Shown here: in pieces, positions 1 to 8,907 of the stretch
Position numbering within the stretch: the first letter of the stretch is position 1
How the letters are laid out: every line of letters begins with the position of its first letter
Assembly (NCBI RefSeq): GCF_014333615.1
Contig: NZ_JACSCY010000004.1
Location: 124,001 to 188,000, forward strand
Length of the DNA stretch: 64,000 nt
Direction of reading: 5' to 3'
Origin: Hymenobacter citatus
Lineage (GTDB): Bacteria > Bacteroidota > Bacteroidia > Cytophagales > Hymenobacteraceae
The notes under the pieces: generated by a model
The model's database searches: none
Told to the model about the DNA's origin: nothing
The model's input: the letters and a program-made list of their open reading frames with translations, nothing else
Program-made: the position numbers and the translations under genes

Positions 1-1
1 A

Positions 2-907
2 CTGGTCAAGAAAGAGCAATTTTATCAGGAGGAGGCAATCTACGAGAAAGCCGGCCTGCAATACGTGGTGCCTGAACTGCGCGAGGGTAGGGGCGAGCTG
101 GCCCTGGCCAAAGAGCAGAAAATCCCGCGCTTGCTGGAAGACACCGACTTGCGCGGCTCCCTGCACAACCACAGCAACTACTCCGACGGCGCCCACACCC
201 TGCGCCAGATGGCCGAGTGGCTGCGTGACCACCAGTACCAGTACCTCGGCATTTGCGACCACTCGCAGGCGGCGCACTACGCCAACGGCCTCTCACCGGA
301 ACGCGTGCGCCAGCAGCAGCAGGAAATCGACCAGTTGAACCAAGAGCTGGCGCCGTTCCGCATTTTCAAGGGCATCGAGTGCGATATTTTGGGTGACGGA
401 GCGCTGGATTACACACCCGACGTGCTTAGCTCGTTCGATTTTGTGGTGGCCTCCGTACACAGCAACCTGCGCATGGATGAGCGCAAAGCCACCGACCGCA
501 TGTTGCGCGCCATCGAAAACCCGTATTGCACCATGCTGGGCCACCCCACCGGCCGACTGCTGCTGCGCCGTGAGGGTTACCCGCTCGATTTCAAGGCCAT
601 TATCGATGCCTGCGCAAAGCACGGAGTCATCATTGAAATCAACGCCAACCCCTGGCGCCTCGACCTGGACTGGCGTTGGGTGCGCTACGCTCTAGACCAG
701 GGCGTGCGCCTCAGCATCAACCCCGATGCCCACCACACCGATGGCTACGCCGACATGCGCTACGGCGTGCTAATGGGCCGCAAAGGCATGCTAACGCCCG
801 ACATGACCTTTAATGCACTGTCGGTGGAGGAGGTAGCGGCCTATTTTGCGGCGCGGAAGGCCACTATCACGCCGCCATTGGAGTATAAGAAGTCGTTGTT
901 TGAGTAG
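2..907 (+). CDS. polX: DNA polymerase/3'-5' exonuclease PolX, C-terminal part (PHP domain), 5' end outside window
   Basis: This is the C-terminal 301 residues of a family X DNA polymerase; the open frame continues upstream past the window edge. The visible part begins with the linker typical of bacterial PolX (PELREGRGE) and then a complete PHP phosphoesterase domain. Metal-binding motifs are HNHSNYSDG (H-x-H), GICDHS, GIECDIL, the GHPTGR histidine, EINANP and NPDAHH. In bacterial PolX proteins this domain carries a Mn-dependent 3'-5' exonuclease and AP-endonuclease activity used in base-excision repair. An internal GTG at 65 is not a true start, because the conserved frame runs through it. 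A glycosyltransferase gene follows after 9 bases. A free-standing PHP protein is excluded by the PolX linker, but the polymerase domain itself is not visible here. Confidence 0.93.
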   Translation: MVKKEQFYQEEAIYEKAGLQYVVPELREGRGELALAKEQKIPRLLEDTDLRGSLHNHSNYSDGAHTLRQMAEWLRDHQYQYLGICDHSQAAHYANGLSPERVRQQQQEIDQLNQELAPFRIFKGIECDILGDGALDYTPDVLSSFDFVVASVHSNLRMDERKATDRMLRAIENPYCTMLGHPTGRLLLRREGYPLDFKAIIDACAKHGVIIEINANPWRLDLDWRWVRYALDQGVRLSINPDAHHTDGYADMRYGVLMGRKGMLTPDMTFNALSVEEVAAYFAARKATITPPLEYKKSLFE

Positions 908-916
908 AAAGCGCGC

Positions 917-1987
917 ATGAAAATTCTGGTTCTGCGTTTTTCCTCCATCGGCGACATTGTGCTGACTACCCCCGTAGTACGCGCCATCCGGCAGCAGGTG
1001 CCTGGCGCCGAGGTGCACTTCTGCACCAAGCCCGCCTACCGCGGCTTGGTCGAATCGAACCCATACATCAGCAAAGGGCATTACCTCAGCGGCTCCCTGC
1101 ACAAGCTGGCCGCTGAGCTACGCGCCGAGCGGTTCGACTACATCGTTGATCTGCATAATAACTTACGCACTAGATTGTTGAAGGCTCAACTGCGCGTGCC
1201 CAGTAGTAGTTTCGATAAGCTGAACTTCCAGAAATGGCTGCTGGTACGGTTCAAAATCAACCGCCTACCCCACGTGCACATCGTGGACCGCTACCTGGCC
1301 GCGGCCGCGCCCCTGGGCGTGCGCAACGACGGCCAGGGCCTCGATTATTTCATTCCCGAAAAGGATGAGGTGGACCTTACCACCACGCTACTCACCCATT
1401 TTCAGCGCGGCTATGTGGCCTTTGCCATTGGGGCACAGCACGCCACCAAGCGCCTACCCGTAGAGCGCATTATTGAGCTATGCGGGCAGTTGGGCCGGCC
1501 TGTGGTGCTGCTGGGCGGCCCCGAGGACGAAAGCACTGGCCATGTGGTGGAGCTGGCCTTCGAAAAAGAGGCAGCTACCGTAGCCCCTCCGCCCCCACAA
1601 ATTCCCGATAGCCCTTACTACTTCCCCAAAACCAAGACCTCAAGCCCCCAAGCCCCCAAGACCCTCATCTACAATGCCTGCGGCAAGTTTAACCTGAATC
1701 AGTCGGCCTCGCTGGTGCGGCAGGCGCAACTGGTTGTCAGCCACGATACAGGCCTGATGCACATTGCGGCGGCGTTCAAAAAGGAGATTTTCAGCGTGTG
1801 GGGCAACACAGTGCCGGCCTTTGGCATGTATCCCTATCGCACGGAGTTTCGGGTGCTGGAGGTGGAAGGACTGGCGTGTCGGCCGTGCTCTAAAATCGGC
1901 TTTGCGCAGTGCCCACAAGGCCACTTTAAATGTATGCGCGACATTCGGTTCAACCTCGATTTGCCACCCGCACAGGATGGACGATGA
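917..1987 (+). CDS. Glycosyltransferase family 9 (ADP-heptose:LPS heptosyltransferase-like)
   Basis: A 356-residue GT9 family protein, cytoplasmic or membrane-associated, expected to transfer heptose or a related sugar from a nucleotide donor to the lipopolysaccharide core. The N-terminus has the family signature KILVLRFSSIGDIVLTTP, with the acceptor-side Asp in SSIGD. The C-terminal half shows the nucleotide-sugar motif SHDTGLMHIAAAF and then VWGNTVPAFGMYPY, as in RfaF/WaaF and WaaC relatives. A cysteine cluster near the C-terminus (CRPCSKIG, QCPQGHFKCM) is common in Bacteroidota members. Residues about 217-246 form a Pro/Ser/Lys-rich insertion with no family counterpart that I know. The gene starts 9 bases after polX and may be co-transcribed with it. 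The exact sugar specificity cannot be read from sequence. Confidence 0.9.
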   Translation: MKILVLRFSSIGDIVLTTPVVRAIRQQVPGAEVHFCTKPAYRGLVESNPYISKGHYLSGSLHKLAAELRAERFDYIVDLHNNLRTRLLKAQLRVPSSSFDKLNFQKWLLVRFKINRLPHVHIVDRYLAAAAPLGVRNDGQGLDYFIPEKDEVDLTTTLLTHFQRGYVAFAIGAQHATKRLPVERIIELCGQLGRPVVLLGGPEDESTGHVVELAFEKEAATVAPPPPQIPDSPYYFPKTKTSSPQAPKTLIYNACGKFNLNQSASLVRQAQLVVSHDTGLMHIAAAFKKEIFSVWGNTVPAFGMYPYRTEFRVLEVEGLACRPCSKIGFAQCPQGHFKCMRDIRFNLDLPPAQDGR

Positions 1988-2087
1988 GGTGTTGCCGTTC
2001 TATATATTAAAAGTGCAATTATGGCATAGAGATTGAGAGGAAAGCGCCTGATTCAGTCAGGTAGAATCATATTTAACTCATCCTTTC

Positions 2088-2753
2088 ATGTTTTCTATGC
2101 GATTTTTTACTCTTCGTGTACTAGCTGTTCTGCTAGTATCTAGTTTATTAACGGCTTGCGGCCCCAAAATTTACCTGGCCAACGATTTCAGTGCCTATGC
2201 GCCCAAGCACAAGGTAGTGGCAGTGCTACCGGCAGCAGTTACTATGGAGCTACGCCCCAATCAGGCCAAGCGTACCAGCGCCGAGCAGCAGCGCGACGTT
2301 GAATTCAAAACCGGCCTCGACTTTCAGGAGCGCATTTATAGCTGGTTACTGCGTCGGAGCCAGCAACAGCGGGGCTTCACGGTGCAGTTTCAGGATATCA
2401 TGCAAACCAATGCCAAACTGCGTGAAAGCGGTATTCCGTTTGAAGAATTGCGCGCCCATTCTCCGCAGGAACTGGCCCGTATTCTGGGTGTTGATGCCGT
2501 GCTGACGACCAACGTGCGCACTACCAAGCCCATGAGCGATGGTGCCGCTATTGCCGTTGGTGTGCTGGTAGGTGCCTGGGGGGCTACCAATCAGGCCAAC
2601 ATCACCGTAAATATCCACGAAACTCAGGAAGGCAAGCTCCTGTGGAAATACGATTATCTGGCCGCAGGCTCGGTAGGAAGCTCCACCGAAAATATGGTAA
2701 ATGCGCTCATGCGCAACGCCTCTAAAAAATTTCCCTACGCTCCCAAATCGTAA
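2088..2753 (+). CDS. Conserved lipoprotein of unknown function
   Basis: A 221-residue predicted lipoprotein. The N-terminus is a type II signal peptide with lipobox LLTAC and the modified cysteine at residue 24. A second in-frame ATG at 2097 gives a shorter signal peptide and is an equally good start. The mature part has KVVAVLPAAVTM, resembling the first strand of periplasmic proteins that assemble at the outer membrane, and a glycine/alanine-rich segment near residues 145-165 followed by NITVNIHETQEGKLLWKYDY. I do not recognise a specific family; general resemblance is to DUF799/GNA1162-type or curli-assembly-type lipoproteins. It is monocistronic, with its own terminator downstream. Confidence 0.8.
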   Translation: MFSMRFFTLRVLAVLLVSSLLTACGPKIYLANDFSAYAPKHKVVAVLPAAVTMELRPNQAKRTSAEQQRDVEFKTGLDFQERIYSWLLRRSQQQRGFTVQFQDIMQTNAKLRESGIPFEELRAHSPQELARILGVDAVLTTNVRTTKPMSDGAAIAVGVLVGAWGATNQANITVNIHETQEGKLLWKYDYLAAGSVGSSTENMVNALMRNASKKFPYAPKS

Positions 2754-2786
2754 AACGACTACCCCTACCTTCTGCCTGACGTTTAG

Positions 2787-2818
2787 AAAGCTGCCTCCAC
2801 CAGGGCAGCTTTTCTTTT
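2787..2818 (+). terminator. Rho-independent terminator after the 2088 lipoprotein gene
   Basis: Stem AAAGCTGCC (2787-2795) pairs with GGCAGCTTT (2804-2812) across an 8-base loop and is followed by TTCTTTT. It lies 33 bases after the stop codon. Confidence 0.8.
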
Positions 2819-2885
2819 ATGCATAGTTGCTGGTACATTCGTGTAGTGGCTTGTTCTTCAACTTCCAACGAACGTATACCCGCCT

Positions 2886-3152
2886 ATGGCTGCCCTTTGC
2901 CAACACCTTGCTGGTCTTACTCAACTTATGCCAGCTGCTGAACACGTGTGCCCCGAATGCGTGGCGCTAGGCGACATCTGGGTGCATTTGCGCGTCTGCC
3001 AGACCTGCGGCCACGTGGGTTGCTGCGATTCTTCCAAGAACAAACATGCCACCCGGCATTTTCGCGACACCCAGCACCCCGTGGTTGCTTCCGCCGAGCC
3101 CGGCGAGCAGTGGGTGTGGTGCTATGTGGATAGTCAGATGGCGGAGTATTGA
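2886..3152 (+). CDS. Stand-alone UBP-type zinc finger protein
   Basis: An 88-residue protein consisting almost only of a UBP/BUZ-type zinc finger. Visible ligands are CPEC (residues 22-25), CQTCGHVGCCDSS, HATRHFRDTQHP and a C-terminal WVWCYVD, the standard spacing of the ZnF-UBP fold. In eukaryotes this fold binds the ubiquitin C-terminal tail; bacterial single-domain versions exist and their partner is unknown. The first 20 residues are not part of the finger. The 3' end overlaps that of the convergent gene at 3134 by 19 bases. Confidence 0.85.
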   Translation: MAALCQHLAGLTQLMPAAEHVCPECVALGDIWVHLRVCQTCGHVGCCDSSKNKHATRHFRDTQHPVVASAEPGEQWVWCYVDSQMAEY

Positions 3153-3520
3153 AAGACAAAATTAGCTAAGCCGAGACTATCCAAAACACCTGCGAAGGCC
3201 GTAGAAGTTAATGGTCGGCTGATTGCCTTTTGAACTGCTGGATCTCCTATATCCGATGCTCGGTCTTGCTTTCGGTTGATGCAGTAAAACTTGTTGGATG
3301 ATTGTACAAAGACGAAAGCTGCGGTGTAGCCTACCCTATCTACATTTCGTATTCTTTCGGCCATCAAGCCGTCAGATAAGTAGTAGTATAATGTTTTATA
3401 AGAGCCAGCAGGATCAGTAGAAATATAGTAAGGTCCAACTAGGTGTTGCTCACCTGGGTGCAGACAGGAAGTGAGCAAAAGCAGAAGTAAGACAAGATGC
3501 TTCGCGTACTTAATAGCCAT
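3134..3520 (-). CDS. Small lipoprotein, unknown function
   Basis: A 128-residue predicted lipoprotein with a leucine-rich signal peptide and lipobox LLTSC (Cys at residue 19). The mature part has no motif that I recognise; it contains YYISTDPAGSYKTLYYYLSDG and FVQSSNKFYCINRK. Base composition is more AT-rich than its neighbours, which can indicate recent acquisition or weak codon selection. It overlaps the convergent zinc-finger gene by 19 bases. Confidence 0.65.
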   Translation of the reverse strand: MAIKYAKHLVLLLLLLTSCLHPGEQHLVGPYYISTDPAGSYKTLYYYLSDGLMAERIRNVDRVGYTAAFVFVQSSNKFYCINRKQDRASDIGDPAVQKAISRPLTSTAFAGVLDSLGLANFVFQYSAI

Positions 3521-3538
3521 TTTTGAAGATACATAAGA

Positions 3539-3592
3539 AAAGCCTCAGGCTCAACAAGCGTGTAGAACGCCATGTTGAGCCTGAGGCTTTTC
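3539..3592 (-). terminator. Strong hairpin terminator downstream of serS
   Basis: A perfect 18-bp inverted repeat (3539-3556 pairing with 3575-3592) with an 18-base loop. Read on the minus strand the right arm ends in CTTTT and TTCTTATG follows. It sits 21 bases after the serS stop and before the start of the next minus-strand gene. Confidence 0.85.
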
Positions 3593-3613
3593 TACCCAAT
3601 GTGAATGCATTGC

Positions 3614-4888
3614 CTACCCAATCTTGCTGAACCCGCAGTACGAGTGCAGCACCTCGGGCAGCGCAATACCATCCGCCGTTTGGTTGTTTTCCAGCAGCGC
3701 GGCCACAATACGGGGTAGGGCCAGCGCCGAGCCATTGAGCGTGTGCAGCAACTGCGTTTTGCCACCCTCGGCGCGGTAACGCAGCTTGAGGCGGTTGGCC
3801 TGGTAGGTTTCGAAGTTGGAAGCCGAACTCACCTCCAACCACCGTTGCTGGGCGGCGCTCCACACCTCTAAGTCGTAGGTGAGGGCTGAGGTGAAGCCCA
3901 TGTCGCCGCCGCAGAGGCGCAGCACCCGGTAGGGCAGCTGTAGCTTTTGCAGCAAGCTTTCGATGTGGCCTACCATCTGCTCCAAGGTAGCGTAGCTGTG
4001 CTCGGGCTCCGTAATCTGCACAATTTCCACCTTGTCGAATTGATGCAGGCGGTTTAGGCCGCGCACGTCGGCGCCCCAGCTGCCGGCCTCGCGGCGGAAG
4101 CAGGGCGTGTAGGCGGTGTTGCGGATGGGCAGCTTCTCTGTGGGGATAATCTCGTCGCGGTAGAGGTTGGTAATGGGCACCTCCGAAGTTGGAATCAGAT
4201 AGAGATTATCCTGCGCATCGTGGTACATCTGCCCCTCTTTGTCGGGTAGTTGGCCAGTGCCGTAGCCCGAGGCCTCGTTCACCAGAATGGGGGGCTGCAT
4301 CTCGGTGTAGCCGGCGGTGCGGGCTTCGTCGAGGAAGAAATTGATGAGTGCCCGCTGCAAACGGGCGCCCTGGTTTTTATACACCGGAAAGCCTGCGCCA
4401 GTGATTTTCACGCCCAGCTCAAAGTCGATGATGTCGTACTTCTTGATCAGCTCCCAGTGGGGTAGGGCATCGGCGAGTAACGCGGGTTTGTTGCCTACCT
4501 CGCGCACCACCTCGTTGTCTTGGGCCGAGCGGCCTTCGGGCACGCTGCTGTGGGGTAGGTTGGGTAGCTTCCAGAGCACTTGTTGCAGACCTTGCTCCAC
4601 CTGCGCCAGCTCGTCGGCGTGCTGCTTGGTTTGCTGCTTGAGGGTAGCGGTGCGGGCTTTCAGCTCCTCGGCTTCGGCCTTGTTGCCAGCCTTCATCAGG
4701 CCACCAATCTGGCGGGCCAGCTCATTGGCTTCGGCCTGGGCCGAGTCATGCTCGGTCTGGAGCTGGCGGCGGCGCTGGTCGAGGTCGAGGACGGCTTGCA
4801 CGTCGGCTTCGGCAGTTTTATAATGCTTCTTGGCGAGGGCAACCAGCGCCTCGGCGGTGTGCTCGCGCAGGACGGAAACTTGCAACAT
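3614..4888 (-). CDS. serS: Serine--tRNA ligase
   Basis: A class II aminoacyl-tRNA synthetase of 424 residues, charging tRNA-Ser (and tRNA-Sec where present). The N-terminal 100 residues form the long antiparallel coiled coil that binds the variable arm of tRNA-Ser. The catalytic core shows motif 2 (TPCFRREAGSWGADVRGLNR), the TSEVP serine/ATP-binding segment, and motif 3 (LNGSALALPRIVAALLENNQ). I chose the ATG at 4888 because the protein then begins MLQVSVLRE, the usual beginning in this family; an in-frame extension to 4921 adds 11 residues without similarity. It is divergent from rho. Confidence 0.97.
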   Translation of the reverse strand: MLQVSVLREHTAEALVALAKKHYKTAEADVQAVLDLDQRRRQLQTEHDSAQAEANELARQIGGLMKAGNKAEAEELKARTATLKQQTKQHADELAQVEQGLQQVLWKLPNLPHSSVPEGRSAQDNEVVREVGNKPALLADALPHWELIKKYDIIDFELGVKITGAGFPVYKNQGARLQRALINFFLDEARTAGYTEMQPPILVNEASGYGTGQLPDKEGQMYHDAQDNLYLIPTSEVPITNLYRDEIIPTEKLPIRNTAYTPCFRREAGSWGADVRGLNRLHQFDKVEIVQITEPEHSYATLEQMVGHIESLLQKLQLPYRVLRLCGGDMGFTSALTYDLEVWSAAQQRWLEVSSASNFETYQANRLKLRYRAEGGKTQLLHTLNGSALALPRIVAALLENNQTADGIALPEVLHSYCGFSKIG

Positions 4889-5265
4889 AAGACGGAGATA
4901 TCGCGAAATGGGAGAAAGCAAAAGTACGCAGCCGGAACGGAAGCGCCGTACCCAGCGTTAGCCCACCAGTACCAACACGAATCCAGGGGCAGGGATTTTT
5001 TGAAAATCCACGTATCCCATTTGGCAAAGTGCGCGTATTACCCTAACATTGCGCTAAACAAGCCGGCCGCTGTTGCCGGGCCTACAGGTAATTTGTACTG
5101 TTGTGAGGCCCATGCCGATTTTCCAGCGCCTCCCCAGTACCTCCATTCTTTCTTCGTCTGATTTCGCGCTTCGCGCCGCTCGGCGGTTGCCTTCGTTGCC
5201 CAACGTAAGCCTATGCGGCCGTGTGTTCGGTCCCGAGTCCGCCCTTTCGCCCCTACTACCTAATT
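4889..5265. other. Divergent intergenic region between serS and rho
   Basis: 377 bases separate the two start codons. The half next to rho (about 5100-5265) is GC-rich and pyrimidine-rich on the plus strand and probably contains a long rho 5' leader. I see no clear consensus promoter and no recognisable riboswitch. Rho autoregulation through its leader is known in other bacteria; here it is only a possibility. Confidence 0.5.
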
Positions 5266-7338
5266 ATGTACACTATTGACGAGTTAAAGAACCGTCTGCT
5301 GTCCGAGTTAAAGGAAATTGCAGAAGAGCTTAAGGTTGGTAACTTCCGCAGACTCAGCAAACAGGATCTGATTTACAAGATTCTCGATCAGCAGGCACTT
5401 TTGCCCGCCGATCAGCTCCCTCAAAAAAATACAACTCCTGCCCCGGTTGAAGCAGCAGAGGCACCGGCTGCGCCCCGCGCCAATGGTCGGGCTCCCCGTG
5501 CTGCTGCGCCGCGCCGGGCAGCCAGCCCCAAAACGGCCTCTCCGGAAGCAGAGGTGGCCGTAGCGGAGGCTTCGGTAGCAGAAGCTACTCCTGCATTGGA
5601 GGTTGCGCCTGCGCCAGTAGCAGAAGCAGCTCCTATCCCAGAAAAGCTCTCTGAGGAAGCTCCGACAGAAGCTCCTACCGGTAACGACCGCCCCATTAAA
5701 CTATATCAGCGCCCCGAGCGCCGCCCCCGCAACGGGCAGAGCAGCCGGGAAAACGTGCCGGAAACGGCTATAGCTGCTAGCGACGTGGCAGTAGCCGACG
5801 AGCCAGCAGCAGTGGAAACCACCGCTGCTCCTGCGCCTATCCTCCGCGACCAGCCCACCGCTTTTGTGCGGGAAGGCAGGGAGCCGCGCCCCGAGCGTGA
5901 CCAAAACCAGAACGGCCGCGACGGTCGGGAGCCCCGTGAGGGCCAGCGTAACGACGCGCCCCGGGAATTCCGCACCAACGATCGGCCCCAGCGCAACGAC
6001 GCCCCGCGCACCGATGGACGGGAGCCGCGCCCCGAGCGTGACCAGAACCAGAACGGCCGCGACAACCGCGAGCCACGCCCCGACCGCGACCAGAGCCGCG
6101 CCGAACGCGACCAGCGCCGCGAGGAGCGGTTTGCCGCCCGTGAGCAGCAGCGCCAGCAGCGCCGCGAGGAGCAGCAGCAGAACCCGCGCCAGCAGCAGTC
6201 CGCCCCCGCTCGCAACGATTTGGATATCACCATTCAGAGCGAAGGCACGCTGGAAATGATGCCCGACGGTGGCTACGGTTTCCTCCGCTCGCCGTTTTAC
6301 AACTACCTGGCTTCGCCCGACGATATTTACGTGGCGCCCCAGCAAGTGAAGCAGTTTGCCCTAAAAGCTGGCGACACAGTGAAATGCACCATTCGCCCGC
6401 CCCGCGAAGGCGAAAAATACTTTGCGCTGGTAAACGTGGAAAACGTGAACGGCCGCTCACTGGAAGAAGCCCGCGACCGGATACCGTTCACCAACCTCAC
6501 GCCGCTTTTTGCGGAGGAGCGCCTCAAGCTCACCACCAAATCCGGGCAGTACAGCACGCGTATTCTGGACCTGTTTGCCCCTATTGGCAAAGGCCAGCGC
6601 GGTCTGATTGTGGCTCAGCCCAAAACTGGTAAAACGGTGCTGTTGCAGGAAATTGCAAACTCCATTTCCGAAAACCACCCCGAGGTCTACCTCATTATTC
6701 TGCTGATTGATGAGCGCCCGGAAGAGGTAACGGATATGGCCCGCTCGGTGAAAGCCGAAGTGCTCAGTTCAACCTTTGACGAAACCGCCGACCGCCACGT
6801 AAAAATTGCCAGCATTGCGCTGGAAAAGGCCAAGCGCCTGGTAGAGTGCGGCCACGACGTAGTGATTCTGCTGGACTCGATTACGCGTCTGGCGCGTGCC
6901 TACAACACGGTGCAGCCAGCTTCGGGCAAGATCTTGTCGGGTGGTGTGGATGCTAATGCCTTGCATAAGCCCAAGCGCTTCTTCGGCGCAGCCCGCAATG
7001 TGGAAAACGGCGGCTCGCTCACCATCATTGCCACGGCCCTCATCGAAACCGGCTCCAAAATGGACGAGGTGATTTTTGAGGAATTCAAAGGCACCGGCAA
7101 CATGGAATTGCAGCTGGACCGCAAATTGGCCAACAAGCGCATCTTCCCAGCCATCGACGTGCCGGCTTCCGGTACCCGCCGCGAAGACCTGCTGATGAGC
7201 AAAGAGGAGCTGAACCGCATCTGGGTGCTACGCAAGTTCATGTCCGACATGACGGCCTCCGAAGCCATGGAGTTCCTGAAAGACCGCATGAAAGGCACCA
7301 AGGACAACGACGAGTTCCTGATTTCGATGAATGGCTAA
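5266..7338 (+). CDS. rho: Transcription termination factor Rho with long disordered insert
   Basis: The hexameric RNA helicase that ends transcription at Rho-dependent sites. I take the ATG at 5266 ([19 protein letters not shown]), which starts the Rho_N helical domain; an in-frame extension to 5221 looks like leader sequence. Residues about 60-320 are a low-complexity insert, first Ala/Pro/Glu-rich, then Arg/Asp/Asn/Gln-rich, containing an exact 15-residue direct repeat ([15 protein letters not shown]). After that come the cold-shock RNA-binding domain ([10 protein letters not shown]), Walker A (QPKTGKT, about residue 452) and Walker B ([16 protein letters not shown]), then the Q- and R-loops. 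Such inserts are known in Bacteroidota Rho and make the protein 690 residues, against about 420 in E. coli. A hairpin terminator follows. Confidence 0.97.
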   Translation: MYTIDELKNRLLSELKEIAEELKVGNFRRLSKQDLIYKILDQQALLPADQLPQKNTTPAPVEAAEAPAAPRANGRAPRAAAPRRAASPKTASPEAEVAVAEASVAEATPALEVAPAPVAEAAPIPEKLSEEAPTEAPTGNDRPIKLYQRPERRPRNGQSSRENVPETAIAASDVAVADEPAAVETTAAPAPILRDQPTAFVREGREPRPERDQNQNGRDGREPREGQRNDAPREFRTNDRPQRNDAPRTDGREPRPERDQNQNGRDNREPRPDRDQSRAERDQRREERFAAREQQRQQRREEQQQNPRQQQSAPARNDLDITIQSEGTLEMMPDGGYGFLRSPFYNYLASPDDIYVAPQQVKQFALKAGDTVKCTIRPPREGEKYFALVNVENVNGRSLEEARDRIPFTNLTPLFAEERLKLTTKSGQYSTRILDLFAPIGKGQRGLIVAQPKTGKTVLLQEIANSISENHPEVYLIILLIDERPEEVTDMARSVKAEVLSSTFDETADRHVKIASIALEKAKRLVECGHDVVILLDSITRLARAYNTVQPASGKILSGGVDANALHKPKRFFGAARNVENGGSLTIIATALIETGSKMDEVIFEEFKGTGNMELQLDRKLANKRIFPAIDVPASGTRREDLLMSKEELNRIWVLRKFMSDMTASEAMEFLKDRMKGTKDNDEFLISMNG

Positions 7339-7358
7339 GAAGTAATCGTTTAGCAATG

Positions 7359-7395
7359 AAAAGGCCCGCTTCGCGCAATGCGAAGCGGGCCTTTT
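7359..7395. terminator. Hairpin terminator between rho and the convergent gene at 7421
   Basis: A perfect 16-bp inverted repeat (7359-7374 and 7380-7395) with a 5-base loop GCAAT. It has A-runs on the left and T-runs on the right, so it can work in both directions for the two convergent genes. Confidence 0.9.
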
Positions 7396-7420
7396 TGCTT
7401 ATTGTAAAACCGAAAGCCAA

Positions 7421-8167
7421 TTACGGCTGCCGCTTGTCAAGAACCTGCTCGAGCACAAAGGAAATCTGTGTGCCGTCGTAGAAGCGGTAGTGCATCTCAG
7501 TAAAGCCGTATTGCGGATGAAAATAGAAGTCAAGATAGCTCCTGCCCAGTTTGCTGTGCTCGCCAACGGCATGGATCAGCCAGCAACCAGGTAGGGTTAG
7601 CGAACCATACTGACGAACTTCTTGCTTATCAACTTGGTAGGTAGGCGTAACCTTTCCCTTAAATGCTCCCCAGCCCATCATGATATATAATGGATTTTCT
7701 TGCCAGCTGCCTCCTACCCGCAACGACGCGGGCTTAACCTGTGGGAATGGCGCCACTTCGGTATAGGCATACTGATTACCGCGGATAGGATGCATCCAGA
7801 TTTCCTGCCTGTTCTCGATAGCACCAGTAATCTCCTGTTCGTGCCACCAATATTTCTCTGGTTTGTCTAATCGCTTCGTTTTTGGATTTGGGTAGGCCAG
7901 AAACGTCAGCGAATCTTGAGTGGTGTAGGTATAGCGGACCTGAAAGCCAGTTTGTCGTTTGGGCTGCCCTACCCAAGGCTGTCCTAGAGGTTGAAATGTG
8001 ATGCGTTCCTGGCTCAGCGTATCGCCTTTGGGACTGACGAAAATGGCGTGGTAATGATAGGTACGATTGGCGTTGAAAATAACGAGGCTGTCGGGTGGGG
8101 GCTGAGGTGCTGATAGCAAGCTGGTTAGCGAAAGAAAAAGTGGCAGCATTAGGATGGATTGAATCAT
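7421..8167 (-). CDS. Secreted protein of unknown function
   Basis: About 248 residues with a hydrophobic N-terminal signal (MIQSILMLPLFLSLTSLLSA). I prefer this ATG at 8167 because it places the signal peptide at the N-terminus; the frame stays open to an ATG at 8215, which would add 16 residues. The mature protein is rich in aromatic residues and has no recognised domain; segments such as TYHYHAIFVSPKGDTLSQERITF and DFYFHPQYGFTEMHYRFYDGT suggest a beta-rich fold. Convergent with rho and divergent from the DsbA-like gene at 8232. Confidence 0.75.
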   Translation of the reverse strand: MIQSILMLPLFLSLTSLLSAPQPPPDSLVIFNANRTYHYHAIFVSPKGDTLSQERITFQPLGQPWVGQPKRQTGFQVRYTYTTQDSLTFLAYPNPKTKRLDKPEKYWWHEQEITGAIENRQEIWMHPIRGNQYAYTEVAPFPQVKPASLRVGGSWQENPLYIMMGWGAFKGKVTPTYQVDKQEVRQYGSLTLPGCWLIHAVGEHSKLGRSYLDFYFHPQYGFTEMHYRFYDGTQISFVLEQVLDKRQP

Positions 8168-8231
8168 AGAAAATAATAGTAGGCTATTTCGAACCAAAGT
8201 AAGCATAACGCTCATCCATTACCTTTACCCT

Positions 8232-8894
8232 ATGGAACAGACCGCTGACCGCCCCGAAATTCTCTACCTCTTCGACCCTCTATGCGGCTGGTGCTACGGC
8301 ATGAGCCCCGTGATTCGGCAGGCGCAGCAGGCCTTTGCGGGCCGCGTAGACGTATCCGTGCTGTGCGGCGGCATGCTGACGGGCAACGATGTAGCGCCTA
8401 TTGGCGATAGTTGGGACTTTCTGAGCGGCGCGGCCGCGCAGATTGGCGAAGTGACAGGCGCCGAGTTTGGAGCCGCCTACCATACAGTGGGGGAAGAAGG
8501 AGCGGTGCAACTGAACTCGGAGCCACCGAGCCGCGCCATTGCCGTGTTTCGCCAGCTGGATGGCGACCAACAGCGCACCATTCAGTTTGCGCACGATGTG
8601 CAGACTGCTTTGTTCCGCGATGGTGAGAATCTGAACGACCTCGCTACTTATTTGCCGTTGCTTGCGCCGTACGACATCGATGCGGCTACCTTTCAGCGCC
8701 TGTGGGCCGCGCCAGAGACTATCCAGGTAGTGCAGCAGGAGTTTGCTACCGTGGGTCGGCTCAACCTGGAAGGCTTACCTACTACCGTGTTACGTGTGGG
8801 CAATGAGGGCTATATACTAGCCAAAGGATATCAACCCTACACCGTATTTGCGGCCGGACTAGAGCAGGCCTTAGCTGAGAAAGCCGGAGGGTAG
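8232..8894 (+). CDS. DsbA-family (FrnE-like) thiol oxidoreductase
   Basis: A 220-residue thioredoxin-fold protein with an inserted helical domain. The N-terminus has YLFDPLCGWCYGMSPV, with redox motif CGWC at residues 18-21, and the cis-proline region is LNLEGLPTTVLRVG. There is no signal peptide, so it is probably cytoplasmic, as for FrnE and other DsbA-like proteins with a PxCPWC-type centre. Family members act as disulfide oxidoreductases or isomerases, often in oxidative stress. The stop codon is a TAG embedded in the GGGTAGGG motif that is common in this genome. Confidence 0.88.
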   Translation: MEQTADRPEILYLFDPLCGWCYGMSPVIRQAQQAFAGRVDVSVLCGGMLTGNDVAPIGDSWDFLSGAAAQIGEVTGAEFGAAYHTVGEEGAVQLNSEPPSRAIAVFRQLDGDQQRTIQFAHDVQTALFRDGENLNDLATYLPLLAPYDIDAATFQRLWAAPETIQVVQQEFATVGRLNLEGLPTTVLRVGNEGYILAKGYQPYTVFAAGLEQALAEKAGG

Positions 8895-8907
8895 GGACAA
8901 GCAGGAG

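Noticed and set aside
5701-6345. 214-codon minus-strand frame opposite rho
   Set aside because: It mirrors the low-complexity Rho insert (Leu/Val/Ala repeats) and has no features of its own.
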